From Elusimicrobiota bacterium (lineage in GTDB: Bacteria; Elusimicrobiota; Elusimicrobia; FEN-1173), in assembly GCA_016715645.1 (NCBI GenBank), contig JADJZR010000003.1, positions 124,001 to 188,000 of the forward strand: a DNA stretch of 64,000 nt, given 5' to 3'. Shown one piece after another: positions 28,016-36,707 of the stretch. A model generated the notes under the pieces. That model searched no databases. It was given only the letters and a program-made list of their open reading frames with translations, and was not told the DNA's origin. A program made the translations under genes and the position numbers. The number at the start of each line of letters is the position of its first letter. Positions within the stretch are counted from its first letter, which is position 1.

Positions 28016-29515
28016 TTACTTGACTGGTTCGATGGTATCACCGCTAACAATCATTTCTACACGTCGATTTTTCTGACGGCCCTCCGCGGTTTCATTTGAG
28101 GCGATCGGGTTGGATTCTCCAAACCCCCGGGACTTGATGGAAAGGCCCGACACCCCTTGTTTTACCAGATAATCGCGCACAGCTTGGGCTCGCTTTTCTG
28201 ACAACCCTTGGTTGTAATCGTCGGTCCCGACACTATCGGTATGGCCTTCCACGTCCAGTTTCAGACCGACGTGGGAAGAGACAATCCCCGCGATTTTGGA
28301 CAGTTTTTCTCTGGCCGGGGCCCCGAACGTGGCGCTTCCGGTTTGGAAGAGCGTATCGGACACGTTCACGATTAACCCGCGGGCGGAATCACGGGTTTGA
28401 AGCACCGCATTCAGCTGGCCCAACAACTGAGCCCGCAGGATGGCTTTTTCCCCTTCCGCTTTGTCGGCAGACGCCCGCGCCACTTTTGCGTCGGCTTGGG
28501 ATTCGATGGAAGAAGCGACGGCGGATCCGGCAAGAGCAAGGGCCGCGGCGCGTTCCGTGTCCGACGTCTCTTTCGCCTGTTCGGCTTTGCCCTGAGCTTC
28601 TTCGGCTTTCATTTGTCCGGCCATAGCGGTGGCCGCTTGGCTGTTGGCCATCGCGACGTCATCCCGAGCCGTCTTCTTGTCGTTGGCCATGGTTTCGTCC
28701 GCTTGGCGTTTCACGCTCAGCGATCGGCTGTCTTCGGCGGATTGAACGGCTTCGCGTGCCGTCATGGACCGGCCTTTCTTTCCGCCCGCTTTGGTCTCGG
28801 ACAGGGCCAGCAACCGCTCCGAATTCTTATACCCTTCAGCCGCGTAGAGCTCCGCCCCGGACGCTTTGGCAATCCGCACCGCGTTTCGGGCTTGGTAGAC
28901 GTTGAACGGCGTTTTCTTGTCCATAACCGTCGCCTGGAGATCCGTAGCGGCGATGTTTTTGGTGTATTCCCCGCGCGGAAGCAGATCGTATTTCGCGTCA
29001 ATCAGCTCAATCTTTTCTTTGTTGTCCGGTTTGATCGCGTTCTCCAATACGACGACGTTGCTGGGTTGTGAGACAGCGAAATACGGTTCCGCCGTCACCA
29101 GTAAGCTCAGCGCTTGAAGAGGCGTTTGTGATTCAATTTCACTTTTTCCGTTCTTGACGATCAGCTCGCCAAGATTCGTCGCTTTTCCATCCGGAGAGAT
29201 GGCCCAGAAGATGTAGGTCAAATACTCCGGGCCGAACTGGGTTGGCGAGGCCAAGTTTTCGAATTCCGCTTCAATTTTTGTCACCCCCGCTTTGTTCTTG
29301 ATGGACGCCATGCCTTTGGCGCTGGGCGAGAGCACAGTTCCTTTGAAATCAATCTCAACGGATCCGTTGAGATTGCGGTAGTTAATGGCCTGTGCCGCGC
29401 TTTGCACGACGGTGACCTGGTAGAGCGGTTGTTCTGCAACGGGAATTGCGTAGAGACCATTTTGCCCCATGAATACGGCCATTAATATAAACAGTGATGT
29501 CATCTTTGATTTCAT
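28016..29515 (-). CDS. OmpA-family protein with coiled-coil region
   Basis: 499 residues: a signal peptide (SLFILMAVFMGQNGLYA), an N-terminal beta-rich domain (about 30-175, YLTYIFWAISPDGKATNLGEL), an Ala/Glu-rich coiled coil (about 195-370, similar in character to DUF4398-type regions) and a C-terminal OmpA peptidoglycan-binding domain (LDVEGHTDSVGTDDYNQGLS, ending KNRRVEMIVSG). It would anchor to peptidoglycan from the outer membrane or periplasm. The start is preceded by AGAGAGGT. It leads the envelope-stress group with the lmo0937-like gene upstream. Confidence 0.88.
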   Translation of the reverse strand: MKSKMTSLFILMAVFMGQNGLYAIPVAEQPLYQVTVVQSAAQAINYRNLNGSVEIDFKGTVLSPSAKGMASIKNKAGVTKIEAEFENLASPTQFGPEYLTYIFWAISPDGKATNLGELIVKNGKSEIESQTPLQALSLLVTAEPYFAVSQPSNVVVLENAIKPDNKEKIELIDAKYDLLPRGEYTKNIAATDLQATVMDKKTPFNVYQARNAVRIAKASGAELYAAEGYKNSERLLALSETKAGGKKGRSMTAREAVQSAEDSRSLSVKRQADETMANDKKTARDDVAMANSQAATAMAGQMKAEEAQGKAEQAKETSDTERAAALALAGSAVASSIESQADAKVARASADKAEGEKAILRAQLLGQLNAVLQTRDSARGLIVNVSDTLFQTGSATFGAPAREKLSKIAGIVSSHVGLKLDVEGHTDSVGTDDYNQGLSEKRAQAVRDYLVKQGVSGLSIKSRGFGESNPIASNETAEGRQKNRRVEMIVSGDTIEPVK

Positions 29516-29542
29516 ACGGAGTACCTCTCTTTTAGATTTAAA

Positions 29543-29698
29543 TTACCCTTTCAACACGGGCCGACCCTGAATGAGGCGAACAAGAACCAATACGACCGCC
29601 GCCACCAACAGGATGTGAATGAACCCGCCCATCGTATAAGAACTCACAAACCCGAGCCCCCATAAAACCAAGAACACCAGCGCGATTGTCCAGAGCAT
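29543..29698 (-). CDS. Small lmo0937-family membrane protein
   Basis: A 51-residue hydrophobic protein beginning MLWTIALVFLVLWGLG, with the family pattern of two membrane helices separated by GFVSSYTMGGFIHILL. The start at 29698 is chosen for its Shine-Dalgarno AGGAGA; an upstream frame extension has no such signal. Members are often found near stress regulators; the function is unknown. A paralogue is encoded divergently at 29867. Confidence 0.75.
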   Translation of the reverse strand: MLWTIALVFLVLWGLGFVSSYTMGGFIHILLVAAVVLVLVRLIQGRPVLKG

Positions 29699-29866
29699 AA
29701 ATTCTCCTTTTAATTTAGAACCCAAATGGCAAAAACGAAAATTCTTTCCGTTTACCCTTCCGCCAACTGACACAGAAAATCCGCCGGAAAGGTTACACCT
29801 CCCATTCCGGTGTTACCTGGACCATAGTTTTGGAGTCCTACCTTATGCCGATCAGGGGAGGTCCGA

Positions 29867-30016
29867 ATGCTGGAAATGATTTCTATTGTTTTACTGATTT
29901 TATGGGTCCTTGGAATGCTGAGTTCCCATACGCTCGGAGGGTTCATTCATCTGTTGTTCATTCTCGCCGTTATTGTGGGGATGGTCCGCTATTTTCAAGG
30001 GAAGCGCCCCCGTTAA
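29867..30016 (+). CDS. Small lmo0937-family membrane protein (second copy)
   Basis: A 49-residue protein with the same layout as the divergent gene: MLEMISIVLLILWVLGMLSS, then TLGGFIHLLF and a basic tail GKRPR. The Shine-Dalgarno GGGGAGG lies 6 bases before the ATG. It is immediately upstream of the ECF sigma factor and probably in its operon. Confidence 0.75.
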   Translation: MLEMISIVLLILWVLGMLSSHTLGGFIHLLFILAVIVGMVRYFQGKRPR

Positions 30017-30062
30017 GAGGTCAAAGATATATGATGGAGGGGCTTCGACTCTGGAGGAGTGT

Positions 30063-30698
30063 TTGACACTCGAAGACAAGGATGACCAACCCCGCACCGA
30101 CCAGGACCTTATCTCCGCTGTTCTGACCGGAGACGGTCCGGCTTTCGCCGTCCTTATGAAGAGGCACCGACCGCCCCTCTTGGAAATGGCGTGTCGGATT
30201 CTTGGTCAGCGTGAGGAAGCCGAAGACGTTTTGCAGGAAGTCTTCATGAGCGTCCATGCGCATCTCGATAGTTTCCGCGGCGAAGCCAAACTGTCCACCT
30301 GGCTTTACACCATTGCGTTGAACCGTGTGCGAAACCATATTCGACGACGTGGAAAACATCGCTATTCCTTTATCGATGCGGGGCCAGAAGAATCAGCGAA
30401 CCGCAGGGAACTCCCAGAAAAAGGCCCCCTCATTGAAGAAATCGTTGCTCAAAAGAAAGACGCGGAATCGCTTCGGTTGGCCGTGGAACAGCTTCCTGAA
30501 ACCTTTCGACTTATTTTTATTCTTCACTACTACCAATACCTCCCGTTAAAAATGGTCGCTCAGCGGCTTGAAAAGCCCCTCGGAACGATTAAGGTGTATC
30601 TCCACCGCGCGCGAAAATCGTCTTTGCCGCTTTACAGGGGAATCCCAGCAACCCGTCTTTTTCCGAGCGGGGCGGATTCCGATGAGCGGGACCTGTAA
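30063..30698 (+). CDS. ECF-type RNA polymerase sigma factor
   Basis: About 211 residues. Sigma region 2 is in FAVLMKRHRPPLLEMACRILGQREEAEDVLQEVFM, with LSTWLYTIALNRVRNHIRRR as the -10 recognition helix. Region 4 is in LRLAVEQLPETFRLIFILHYYQYLPLKMVAQRLEKPLGTIKVYLHRARK. The TTG at 30063 is preferred because GGAGG lies five bases upstream; an ATG at 29973 would overlap the lmo0937 gene. No anti-sigma gene is evident, but a small membrane peptide follows. It may direct transcription of this envelope-stress island. Confidence 0.88.
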   Translation: MTLEDKDDQPRTDQDLISAVLTGDGPAFAVLMKRHRPPLLEMACRILGQREEAEDVLQEVFMSVHAHLDSFRGEAKLSTWLYTIALNRVRNHIRRRGKHRYSFIDAGPEESANRRELPEKGPLIEEIVAQKKDAESLRLAVEQLPETFRLIFILHYYQYLPLKMVAQRLEKPLGTIKVYLHRARKSSLPLYRGIPATRLFPSGADSDERDL

Positions 30699-30748
30699 CC
30701 TTTTTGCGGAATGGCGCGTCCTACTCGCAGGCAGAGAAGGGGGGCGAC

Positions 30749-30889
30749 ATGTGTGGACGTTATTCAAATCAATGGATCGTGGGTTTCTTGTTGGTTTATC
30801 TGACCGTCTTTCTTCCTCTCTGGCCCTACAGCCGCTTGTGGGATTATACGTCCAGCGGGCGGATCGCCGTCGTCTTAGGTGTTTTTTAG
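30749..30889 (+). CDS. Small predicted membrane peptide, unknown
   Basis: 46 residues from an ATG preceded by AAGGGGGG: MCGRYSNQWIVGFLLVYLTV followed by FLPLWPYSRLWDY and a second short hydrophobic end. I recognise no family. It lies between the sigma factor and the broken kinase gene, on the same strand. It could be a small sigma modulator, but nothing in the sequence proves that. Confidence 0.45.
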   Translation: MCGRYSNQWIVGFLLVYLTVFLPLWPYSRLWDYTSSGRIAVVLGVF

Positions 30890-30940
30890 TTTTAAAAATC
30901 ACAAAATACATTTGATGCGTTCATTGGGTCTGGAGGCGCA

Positions 30941-32471
30941 GTGAAGAACCCCGAGGTGTCCCTGGGGAGACATTCTCCCTGGAATAACGAACACGGGCGC
31001 CAACGCCCTGGAAAAAACGACGTGATTGGCGGCTTGGTTTTTTTATTGATCCTCGCCAATGGGGTCTTTGTCTTCGCGCGCTACACAGAGCCCCCCTTTC
31101 CATTTTTAACGATGCCAAACAAACCATTCTATTTCTATTGTCCGTGTGTCTGATGGTCGGGGGGCTGGCCGTCTTGCGATGGTTGGGGCCGCGGTGTTTT
31201 CCCTTGCGTTTCCTCATGGGGTCGTCGGTTCGAGCCATGATCCTTCGCCAATTCCTTCCGGTGGCCGCGGCGGCGGCGTTGACCTTTGACGTTCTAAACG
31301 TTTCCTCTTATGGGCGCACACACCTCGTCCTTTCCTCCTTTCTGGTTCTCCTCCTGTCTCTACTCGCTATTGTTTACCTTTCGTTTCAAAGCGCCGTGGT
31401 GATTGGCCGCAACATTGAGTCATCACTGAAGGCGAGCCAGGATCGTTACGGCGTGCTCGTCAACAGTCTGAAAGATCACGCGGTCGTGCTTTTAGATTCC
31501 ACCGGGCACATCATCACCTGGAATGCGGGAGCTGAACAAATATTTGGATACCGGGAAGAAGAGGTTCTGGGAGACCTTATTTCGCGGTTTTCCCCCGTGA
31601 AAGACCAAGAAGGCGATAAGATGCAACGCGTTTTTGACGGCGCGAAGCTCAACGGCGTTTTTGAAGAACAAGAGTGGCGGGTCCGAAACGGGGGAACCGT
31701 TTTCTGGGCTGAAATCGTCACGACCCCTTTTACTAATGACAAGGGGGATTTTTTGGGATACTCTCAAGTGGTCCGGGACATTACCCGCCGAAAACAAATC
31801 CAAGACACACTCACCGCGTCTCTCCACGAGAAAGAAGCGCTCTTGAAAGAAATTCACCACCGGGTTAAAAATAATCTTCAGTTGGTGTCCAGCCTCCTAC
31901 GCCTACAGTCGGAAAACATTCAGGACCCCGCGCTTCTGGCCATCTTTTTGGAAAGCCAAAATCGTGTCCGATCCATGGCGATTATTCACGAATGCCTCTA
32001 CCAATCGCCGGACCTGGCGCGCATGGACTTTTCAGACTATGTGAACAAACTGACGGATAGCCTGCCCGGACCTACAGCGTTCAAATGAATAAGGTGTCAA
32101 TCCGCTTGGACGTGGACAAGGTTCCTTTAAGCCTCGACATCGCTATCCCCTGCGGTCTCATTATAACGGAATTGGTTTCTAACGCTCTCAAATACGCGTA
32201 TCCCGGAACCCGAACGGGATCTATCTTGGTAAAATTTCGTGCTTTACCGACCAACAAGGGGATACGAATTGACGGTCGCGGACGACGGCGTGGGGTTAAG
32301 CCATCCCATCGATTACGAATCAACCACGTCCTTGGGCTTGCGCTTGGTTCATATGTTGACAGAACAGTTGCGGGGACAGATACGTGTGCAGAGCGCCCCG
32401 GCACGCGTTTTATCATTGAATTCAAAGATCCCATTGTGCGGTCGCAAACAAGAGGAGAATTCCATGCCTGA
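30941..32471 (+). pseudogene. PAS-HisKA_2 histidine kinase interrupted by about four single-base frameshifts
   Basis: The pieces read in order as membrane helices (GGLVFLLILANGVFVFAR, then TILFLLSVCLMVGGLAVL), a PAS domain (about 31430-31800, IITWNAGAEQIFGYREEEVLG), HisKA_2 with phospho-acceptor His in EIHHRVKNNLQLVSSLLRLQ, and a HATPase (PCGLIITELVSNALKYAYPG, VADDGVGLSHP, GTRFIIEF). Continuity needs frame changes near 31095 (C run), 32071, 32260 (G run) and 32396 (C run). Each is a single base at or next to a homopolymer, so either gene decay or assembly error is possible. The longest intact piece is 31138-32088. The partner is the receiver-PAS gene just downstream. Confidence 0.8.
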
Positions 32472-33153
32472 GAAACGGATTTTAATCGTTGAAGACGAAC
32501 GGATCGTCGCGGAAGATCTAAAACGGCTTTTGATAAGAATGGGGTATGCCGTGACTGCCATTGCGGCCAGCGGAGAGGAAGCGATTCGAAGCGTAACAAC
32601 AGATCGACCTGACCTTGTCTTGATGGACATTCGAATCCAAGGGCCCCAAGACGGCATTGAAGTGGCGGAACACCTTTACGCGGAATACGATGTGCCCGTC
32701 AGTTACCTGACCGCCTTTGCGGATGCCCCCACGCTGGACCGGGCCAAGGCCACCATGCCGTTCGGTTACATCCTGAAACCGTTTGAAACACGATCCCTTC
32801 AAGTTGTCATAGAGTTGGCCATTCACCGCCACATGATGGAGCGCGTGGTCGGCGAAATGGACGGCTGGCACGCCCGCGCTCTCGATAGCGTCGCCGGTGT
32901 CCTGTTCGCCACCGATCGAGCTGGCCTTCTCATTTACATGAATAAGGCCGCCGAAAAATTATCGGGCTGGACACCCGACGCTCTTTTCGGCAAACCCATG
33001 TCCGCTCTTTTGACTGGGTTGAAAGAACACGCCAATCCCGCAACTCTTCAGACAAAAAGTGGCGAAGGGATCCCCGTCACCTACACGCGCACTTCCCTTG
33101 AAGGCGCGGACGGCCAGCCGGACGGTGAATTGATCGTCGTCAATAAAATTTAA
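32464..33153 (+). CDS. Receiver-PAS response regulator
   Basis: 229 residues from an ATG with Shine-Dalgarno GAGGAG. The receiver domain has EDERIVAEDLKRLLIRMGY, acceptor Asp in LVLMDIRIQGPQDGIEVAE and FGYILKPF. A PAS domain follows (about 135-225, VAGVLFATDRAGLLIYMNKAAEKLSGW). There is no DNA-binding or enzymatic output, so it probably acts by protein contact or as a relay. It overlaps the kinase frame and is its likely cognate partner. Its stop overlaps the convergent superoxide dismutase stop. Confidence 0.85.
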   Translation: MPEKRILIVEDERIVAEDLKRLLIRMGYAVTAIAASGEEAIRSVTTDRPDLVLMDIRIQGPQDGIEVAEHLYAEYDVPVSYLTAFADAPTLDRAKATMPFGYILKPFETRSLQVVIELAIHRHMMERVVGEMDGWHARALDSVAGVLFATDRAGLLIYMNKAAEKLSGWTPDALFGKPMSALLTGLKEHANPATLQTKSGEGIPVTYTRTSLEGADGQPDGELIVVNKI

Positions 33154-33803
33154 CGGTCCGATTTTAGGGTCAGGGCGTTTTGCAGTCTTTCCTCGACCAC
33201 GTTCCAATTGATGTTTTTAAAGTAGGCCTCAAGATAGGCGGGTCGGCCCAACCCGCCTGACGCCACAGATCCGAAATCCAGGACGTAGGCATGTTCCCAC
33301 ACATCCATGACCAGGATCGGCACAAAACCCGCCACATGCCCCACTTCATGATCGGTGATCCAAAAGTTGTTGAGCCGTTTCAAGAACGGATCATAGCTCA
33401 GAACGACCCATCCCACCCCGCGGAAATTTCCAATCTGGATAAACTGCTTTTTCCAGCGCTCATACCCATTAAAATCCTTTGATAGTTGTGACATCAACAG
33501 TGAAGCCGGTGAAGGGGGCCCTCCTTTTCTCAACGCGCTGAAATAATGTTCATGAAGGACCATTCCGTTGTATTCGAACCCCAGCCGTCTTTGGATTTCA
33601 GAGTGTTCGGCATTGTTCAACTCTTTATTCGCCTCCCCGGTATCCCAAACCAACTTATTTAAGAGATTGGTGTTGGTGACATACCCTTCATAGAGTTTCC
33701 AGTGCTGATCGATCGCTTTTTCAGATATCCCATCCAAGCCCTTGGGTTTCAGATCCTGTCTCACTTTATACGCGGCATACGGTATTTGGTTTATTTCACT
33801 CAT
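33150..33803 (-). CDS. Fe/Mn superoxide dismutase-family protein
   Basis: 217 residues with the iron/manganese superoxide dismutase fold. Metal ligands are His in DQHWKLYEGYV, His in MVLHEHYFSAL and Asp/His in MDVWEHAYVLDFG. It would remove superoxide. The sequence is divergent from typical SodA/SodB, for example KVRQDLKPKGLDGISEKAI at the N-terminus. No signal peptide is seen, so it is cytosolic. Its position in the stress island fits an oxidative-stress role. Confidence 0.85.
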   Translation of the reverse strand: MSEINQIPYAAYKVRQDLKPKGLDGISEKAIDQHWKLYEGYVTNTNLLNKLVWDTGEANKELNNAEHSEIQRRLGFEYNGMVLHEHYFSALRKGGPPSPASLLMSQLSKDFNGYERWKKQFIQIGNFRGVGWVVLSYDPFLKRLNNFWITDHEVGHVAGFVPILVMDVWEHAYVLDFGSVASGGLGRPAYLEAYFKNINWNVVEERLQNALTLKSDR

Positions 33804-33989
33804 GCGGTCCCCCTTGAATTCTCGTTATCATGCCTTTTCGGTTAGACTCAGGCTAGGGCCATAGGGTTACTTTCCTATTACCAAAATCATGATTTAACCG
33901 GGATCCCCGGTTGGCACGGGGTGTAACCTTCCGGCGGATTTGCGCGTCCAACCGGTCAGTATGGTTCTTCAAAACAAAGGAGTCCGTTT

Positions 33990-34325
33990 ATGGATCGAAT
34001 TGAAGACGTGAAGGAAACGATTGAAACGTTGGGTGAAGATTTTCGTGCCCGCGTTTCGCGAAATTCAGAACCGATCAAACAGGAAGCCAAACACACGCTG
34101 GACGAAGCCATGGCGTGGATTAAAAAGAACCCCGTCCTGTCTCTTGGAATTGCCGTGTTGGCCGGCGCCGCTGTCGGGACCGCGGTGACGCGCTTGGTGA
34201 CGCCCACGCAGAGCGACGCGGAAAAAAAGGTTCGCCATTGGGTTCATAACGCCCAAGGCAGTTGGGACGAAATCCGCCAGGCGTTAACCAGTGTGAAAAG
34301 TGCCATCAGTCGCTTGAGCGCGTAG
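33990..34325 (+). CDS. YqjD/ElaB/DUF883-like membrane-anchored protein
   Basis: 111 residues: an amphipathic helical N-terminus (IEDVKETIETLGEDFRARV), a glycine-zipper transmembrane helix near 46-66 (LSLGIAVLAGAAVGTAVTRL) and a charged C-terminal helix. This layout is that of the stationary-phase/stress proteins that tether ribosomes to the membrane in enterobacteria. The gene has a good Shine-Dalgarno (AAAGGAG). The homology is by layout only. Confidence 0.65.
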   Translation: MDRIEDVKETIETLGEDFRARVSRNSEPIKQEAKHTLDEAMAWIKKNPVLSLGIAVLAGAAVGTAVTRLVTPTQSDAEKKVRHWVHNAQGSWDEIRQALTSVKSAISRLSA

Positions 34326-34395
34326 CGCGGCGGTTGACGTGCGGCTCGATTTCGCCGCGTTTATGAGTTGGCGTTACGTCAACTTGGGGTAAAGG

Positions 34396-34885
34396 GTCGA
34401 GTAGCCCGGGGGATATTTCAGCCCCCAGGCTCTCACAGATCCGTAAGTGAATCTCTCGATTCATACGGCTCTTCCTGTCCCAACCGCAATGTGGCGGTTG
34501 TGTCTCGTCTTTGCGTAACTCCCACTCGCGTGGTTTCCGCGCCAATCAGACTGAACAGGGGCACTCCCTTCGCTTCAGCGGCTCTGCCGCCCCAGGTGTC
34601 TGGAGCTCTGCGACAGACTGCTCCACGCCTTTGTCGGACGCTTCCTCGCTACTACGGAGTGCTCGGCCCCTGTTGTCCCCATCGGTATTTCCCACTTGCT
34701 TTGGGCTTTCGTGCTTTTCCCTTCTCATGGAACAACAGGTTCCCACGTTCCGTATCCCAGCCCAGACATAGGTCATGCCGCCTCTAAGGCCGCTCCCACG
34801 CGGGCCGTTCCCATACGCCATTTCTGGCTAGCGCCGTCACACTTCCGCTAGCGCGGTCGCCGGATGTCACATGGCCCATACGCAC
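34396..34885 (-). ncRNA. Probable ORF-less group II intron remnant
   Basis: On the minus strand a domain V-like hairpin begins GAGCCGTATGAATC, has a GAGA tetraloop and closes with GATTCACTTACGGATCT. A domain VI-like stem of C/G runs follows, ending GGGCTACTCGACC. A GTGCG at 34885 could be the 5' end. There is no reverse transcriptase frame, and at about 490 nt the element is far shorter than the usual 2-2.5 kb. Boundaries are approximate. Confidence 0.45.
34576..34613. repeat. R3 repeat, copy 1
   Basis: This 38-bp sequence starts CAGCGGCTCTG and ends GGAGCTCTGCGAC. It recurs at 34998-35036 with four or five differences, and in inverted, expanded form at 42688-42786. Confidence 0.6.
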
Positions 34886-34997
34886 GCTCCTGCCATGCTT
34901 GTCCCAGAGTTCACGTCCAGACTCCGGTTTTGACATCATCTCATTAATTTCGACGCTTGTTCAGCGGTTTGCTTTCGCTCATCTCCTCTGCCCGCAT

Positions 34998-35036
34998 CAG
35001 CGGCTCTGGCGCCCCAGGTGCCCGGAGCTCTGCGAC
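34998..35036. repeat. R3 repeat, copy 2
   Basis: A direct repeat of 34576-34613, about 420 bp away. The surrounding stretch 34886-35175 shows no gene I can support. Confidence 0.6.
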
Positions 35037-35175
35037 GGGCCTCACCTCACCTTGACGCTCACGACCGGGCCTTTTCGACCAAGCCGCTCAAGGCGGGTTT
35101 GACGCCTGCTCGTGCAAGCCGACGCCGAGGGGCCTTCCCTCATCAGGAATACAGTTGATACTTCTCGTGGCACAC

Positions 35176-35382
35176 GGACGGTGTATATATCGTCTCAGAT
35201 GGTTAAAATTGGCGTCATCTCTCCTCATGATGCTCATGTCCCACAACTTTTACTGGACACCGGTATTCTCCTGGGAAGGCGAAATGGGCTACTCGGAAAG
35301 TGGGAAAAAAGGGCCATAAGAGTCTCCGTCGATCACGCTGGTGTTCAGAAAAGACTTGTGGGATACGATATACACAACGTCC
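35176..35382. repeat. MITE-like element, family R2, copy 2
   Basis: 207 bp, near-identical to 21902-22112 and in the same orientation, with the same internal palindrome and right end ACGATATACACAACGTCC. The left end is slightly decayed (GGACGGTGTATATATCGT). Confidence 0.75.
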
Positions 35383-35453
35383 TCTTCTCCTTTTCAGACA
35401 AAAGTGTGCTAAAATTCTATCGAATTTTTTTTACACTTTTATGCGGATTTAAG

Positions 35454-35571
35454 GTAACAGCTCAGGCCTCTCACCCTGCCCTCTCCCGAGAGGAGAGGGA
35501 AAATCCATGTTTCCCTTCCCCTCTTGGGGGAAGGTGCCCCGAAGGGGCGGATGAGGGGCCTGAGTAGTTAC
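35454..35571. repeat. Palindromic intergenic repeat, family R1 (full copy)
   Basis: 118 bp with ends GTAACAGCTCAGGCCTCTC and GAGGGGCCTGAGTAGTTAC, and the same two internal hairpins as 4219-4335. It lies about 50 bp upstream of the MNT/HEPN operon. Confidence 0.75.
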
Positions 35572-35621
35572 GATTTAAGTTTATTGGTGAGCGATATTTT
35601 CGAGGGCGGTGAGGAGTTCCC

Positions 35622-35912
35622 ATGACAAAACTCGAGATGTTACGATCAAGGCGTGACACTATTCTCGCGCTTGCGGCGCGGCGAGGGATGACGAACGTGC
35701 GCGTGTTTGGATCAGTCGCACGAGGGGACGATCGTCCGGACAGCGATGTCGATTTTTTGGTGGACGTGGAACCTGGACGAAGTCTGTTGGATTTGGCGGG
35801 GTGTATCGTGGACCTGGAAGAAAGTTTGCACACAAAGGTGGACGTGGTGACCGCTCGGAGTGTTAGCCCCTACATGCGGAAGGCTGTCTTGAAAGAAGCG
35901 GTTCTATTGTGA
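35622..35912 (+). CDS. MntA-like nucleotidyltransferase antitoxin
   Basis: 96 residues of minimal nucleotidyltransferase fold with the signature VFGSVARGDDRPDSDVDFLV; the catalytic Asp pair is at 42 and 44. Shine-Dalgarno GAGGAG precedes the ATG. In MNT/HEPN modules this enzyme adds AMP to the toxin and neutralises it. The HEPN gene follows with a 4-bp overlap. Confidence 0.9.
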   Translation: MTKLEMLRSRRDTILALAARRGMTNVRVFGSVARGDDRPDSDVDFLVDVEPGRSLLDLAGCIVDLEESLHTKVDVVTARSVSPYMRKAVLKEAVLL

Positions 35913-36268
35913 AAAGCGACAAGGTCCGGCTTAAGCACATTTTAGACGCGATGGAAGCGTTAATGGAATATGCGGCGGAAGGACACGATTTATTCTCACG
36001 CGATCGGAAAACACGGCTGGCAATGATTCATCTGGTACAGATGATAGGGCAAGCGGCTGGTTCGTTGAGCCCAGGTTTAAAAGGACAGGCTCCGGAGATC
36101 CCTTGGAGAGAGATGGGTGCGATGAGAAATGTTCTCGTGCATGAATATTTTGCCGTGGATGACGAACTGGTCTGGGATGTGGGAAGCAAAGATATTCCGG
36201 CGATCCAGGGAAAGATCAAAACGCTCTGGGAAAGTCTGCCGGATGAAGAAAAGGACGGTCGTGCGTAA
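35909..36268 (+). CDS. HepT-like HEPN toxin (DUF86)
   Basis: 119 residues starting with an overlapping GTG. The RNase motif R-x4-H is in MRNVLVHEYF (Arg73, His78), followed by Tyr80, the usual site AMPylated by the partner nucleotidyltransferase. The surrounding helical bundle matches DUF86. It is a predicted ribonuclease toxin paired with the upstream gene. Confidence 0.9.
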   Translation: MKSDKVRLKHILDAMEALMEYAAEGHDLFSRDRKTRLAMIHLVQMIGQAAGSLSPGLKGQAPEIPWREMGAMRNVLVHEYFAVDDELVWDVGSKDIPAIQGKIKTLWESLPDEEKDGRA

Positions 36269-36310
36269 CTGGCTCTCGGCGAAACGTTCTGAGGTTGCCA
36301 AGTAGATTCC

Positions 36311-36697
36311 TAATACAGCGCTTCGCGGTGAGTTTGTTCGATGTGGGCGCGCCGAAGTTTAAACGTCCGCGTCAGTTCCCCCCGTTCCAGGCTGAACAGG
36401 CAGTCCAACACCACACAGCGGCGTACCCGTTCCTAGTCCGCCAAACTTTCGTTCATCTTGGCCAGGTTCCTCTCAAACGTCGCCTTTTGCTCCGCCGTCA
36501 TCCCACCGTCGTAGCGCACGATCCCAATACTCTTTCCATCTTAGGGCCACCCATTCGCCCTGCCCGTCTTTGTGCCACAAGGCGGGCCTATCGGGTTTCT
36601 CCCGACTTCGCTGGGCCAACACCTCCGCAATGGATGCGCGCGCGTTGTTGCCTTTGACCGCTTTTAAAGTTCCCTGCACACCTATCTCACGTTTCAT
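36311..36697 (-). pseudogene. Remnant of an AMP-binding acyl-CoA synthetase (copy A)
   Basis: The first about 55 residues (from GVQGTLKAVKGNNARASIAE to PDRPALWHKDGQGEWVAL) match the N-terminus of long-chain acyl-CoA synthetases. They jump directly to a C-terminal segment (GIVRYDGGMTAEQKATFERN, RGELTRTLKLRR) in another frame, with an internal stop. The catalytic core is deleted. The same joint is found at 47267-47732, so the deletion preceded duplication of the block. Confidence 0.75.
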
Positions 36698-36707
36698 GGG
36701 CGGTCTC

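Noticed and set aside
34326..35175. Short frames between the YqjD/DUF883-like gene and the MITE as genes
   Set aside because: They follow the group II-like remnant and R3 repeats; low-complexity products and no ribosome sites.
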